This document shows positions 5,840 through 7,281 of a stretch of DNA of 7,281 nt, one piece after another. The translations under genes and the position numbers were made by a program. Source of the DNA: Rhodobacteraceae bacterium UBA996 (GTDB taxonomy: Bacteria > Pseudomonadota > Alphaproteobacteria > Rhodobacterales > Rhodobacteraceae); assembly GCA_002291955.1 (NCBI GenBank), contig DBBA01000351.1:1-7281 (forward strand). Direction: 5' to 3'. The first letter of the stretch is position 1, and each line of letters opens with the position of its first letter. Below the pieces are notes generated by a model. The model was not told the DNA's origin. It was given only the letters and a program-made list of their open reading frames with translations, and did no database searches.

Positions 5840-5974
5840 GCCGATGCGCTTGCGGCGCATGGCCTGATGGCACCACCTGTCTCGGGTCGAACCCAGCACC
5901 CCGCCCGGAACAGCCGCGAAGCGGCCCGGGCAGCGGATGGCCGCCCCCACGGCCAGCCGCTTTGGTGCCACCAG
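5840..5974. ncRNA. Candidate structured RNA: hairpin plus four-way cloverleaf-like element
   Basis: Nearly every base of this stretch can be placed in nested pairs. Helix A is GCC (5840-5842) plus ATGCGC (5844-5849) with GCGCAT/GGC (5855-5863), with one bulged G. An outer helix pairs 5864-5875 (CTGATGGCACCA) with 5963-5974 (TGGTGCCACCAG), 11 of 12 pairs. Inside it are three hairpins: GGGT/ACCC (5884-5894); GCCCGG plus GCCGC with GCGGC plus CCGGGC (5903-5931, GAA loop, AACA bulge); and AGCGG-A-TGGCC with GGCCA-G-CCGCT (5932-5961). The last two abut exactly. The strand is undecided. It lies between convergent genes in a 333-nt gap (5818-6150). It lacks the conserved cores of RNase P, tmRNA and SRP RNA that I could look for. 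Chance pairing in GC-rich DNA, a bidirectional terminator region or a palindromic repeat element are alternatives. Confidence 0.35.
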
Positions 5975-5985
5975 CGCGACGAACG

Positions 5986-6056
5986 AGGTCATCCGACCTG
6001 ACACCATAAAGTGCGGATGCCCGGCGGTGCGGCGGCTGACCGCGGCCATCCGCCAC
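5986..6056. repeat. Second cluster of inverted repeats in the convergent gap
   Basis: AGGTC (5986-5990) pairs with GACCT (5995-5999) around a four-base loop. After a short AT-rich linker (ACACCATAAA), GTGCGGATG (6011-6019) pairs with CATCCG plus CAC (6047-6056, one bulged C) for 9 bp. This helix encloses GCGGT (6024-6028) with ACCGC (6039-6043). It looks like a second domain of the structured element to the left, or an independent hairpin. No T-run follows on either strand. Confidence 0.4.
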
Positions 6057-6115
6057 CCTTTCGGCGTGCCCGGTGTTCGATTGTGGCGGTGCTATACTCT
6101 GACGATCTGGAGTTC

Positions 6116-6139
6116 GCGCCGAGCCCCCAGGCCCGGCGC
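6116..6139 (-). terminator. Possible hairpin terminator downstream of the cyclophilin pair
   Basis: GCGCCG (6116-6121) and CGGCGC (6134-6139) form a 6-bp GC-only stem with a 12-nt loop, beginning 12 nt after the stop of the signal-peptide cyclophilin gene. No T-run follows, so it would be weak or Rho-assisted at best. Between it and 6056 lies a plus-strand TATACT (6093-6098) with no matching -35. Confidence 0.25.
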
Positions 6140-6150
6140 ACGACCGATGA

Positions 6151-7198
<1,048 letters not shown>

Positions 7199-7262
7199 GG
7201 GGGGTCCTTTCGTTGCGCGCCCCGTTTAGGCCGGGACGCGCGCGAGGGGAAGGGCCGCAGGC

Positions 7263-7272
7263 GGGGGGGGGG
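7263..7272 (+). repeat. Run of ten G in the leader upstream of ppiB
   Basis: An uninterrupted G10 tract is followed by TGGGG and CCCC at the window edge. It lies about 65 nt upstream of the ppiB start (C10 on the coding strand). Such tracts can vary in length by slippage, or can be a sequencing or assembly artefact; one copy cannot tell these apart. Confidence 0.7.
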
Positions 7273-7281
7273 TGGGGCCCC

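Noticed and set aside
5881..5900. GGGTTCGACCC-like T-arm on the minus strand, suggesting a tRNA
   Set aside because: The stem cannot be extended to five pairs around a seven-base loop, and no acceptor, D or anticodon arm is found in the right places.
5616..6056. Minus-strand frames of 146 and 124 codons through the convergent gap, considered as a decayed transposase or unknown protein
   Set aside because: They overlap the 61-residue gene in antisense, show no domain or consistent codon bias, and have no ribosome-binding site. The region is better explained by inverted repeats.

Overview
The window looks like a high-GC alphaproteobacterium of the Rhodobacterales (Rhodobacter/Paracoccus-like). 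The reasons are strong G/C third-position bias, an E1-beta subunit of pyruvate dehydrogenase that seems to carry its own N-terminal lipoyl domain, an ftsB-like gene directly upstream of pdhA, an anmK/tyrS divergent pair, and a TTAA-N7-TTAA motif of the type bound by the alphaproteobacterial regulator CtrA. No insertion sequence, phage gene, tRNA, rRNA or CRISPR array was seen. This is mostly ordinary chromosome, and the less ordinary material lies in the gaps between genes.

Left part (1-2991, all on the minus strand, read right to left): anmK (murein sugar recycling), an ftsB/divIC-like division gene, pdhA (E1-alpha) and the start of pdhB (E1-beta with lipoyl domain), which runs off the left edge. 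pdhA and pdhB are 14 nt apart and clearly form one operon. A 147-nt gap with a GATC-flanked imperfect palindrome separates pdhA from ftsB. tyrS diverges from anmK across a 73-nt gap and fills 3065-4318 on the plus strand.

Middle (4319-5817): the 374-nt gap after tyrS contains a perfect 22-bp palindrome, an unlisted 59-codon minus-strand ORF for a small one-helix membrane protein, a perfect 14-bp palindrome at that ORF's stop codon, and a perfect CtrA-type site between that ORF and the plus-strand gene at 4693. That gene encodes a FemAB/GNAT-like acyltransferase. It is followed by a 61-residue basic protein of unknown function with a perfect AGGAGG ribosome-binding site and a plausible promoter.

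Right part (5818-7281): a 333-nt gap between two convergent genes is unusually rich in nested inverted repeats. One 111-nt piece folds on paper as a long outer helix enclosing three hairpins, a candidate structured RNA. The minus-strand pair at the far right encodes two cyclophilin peptidyl-prolyl isomerases, one cytoplasmic and one with a signal peptide. They overlap by 8 nt and share an exact 49-bp direct repeat over the active-site motif.

The best candidates for something undescribed are the structured element at 5840-5974 with its second domain at 6011-6056, and the intergenic cluster 4326-4669 with palindromes, a micro-protein and a CtrA-type site. All of these rest on reading by eye. 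No folding, alignment or database search was done.
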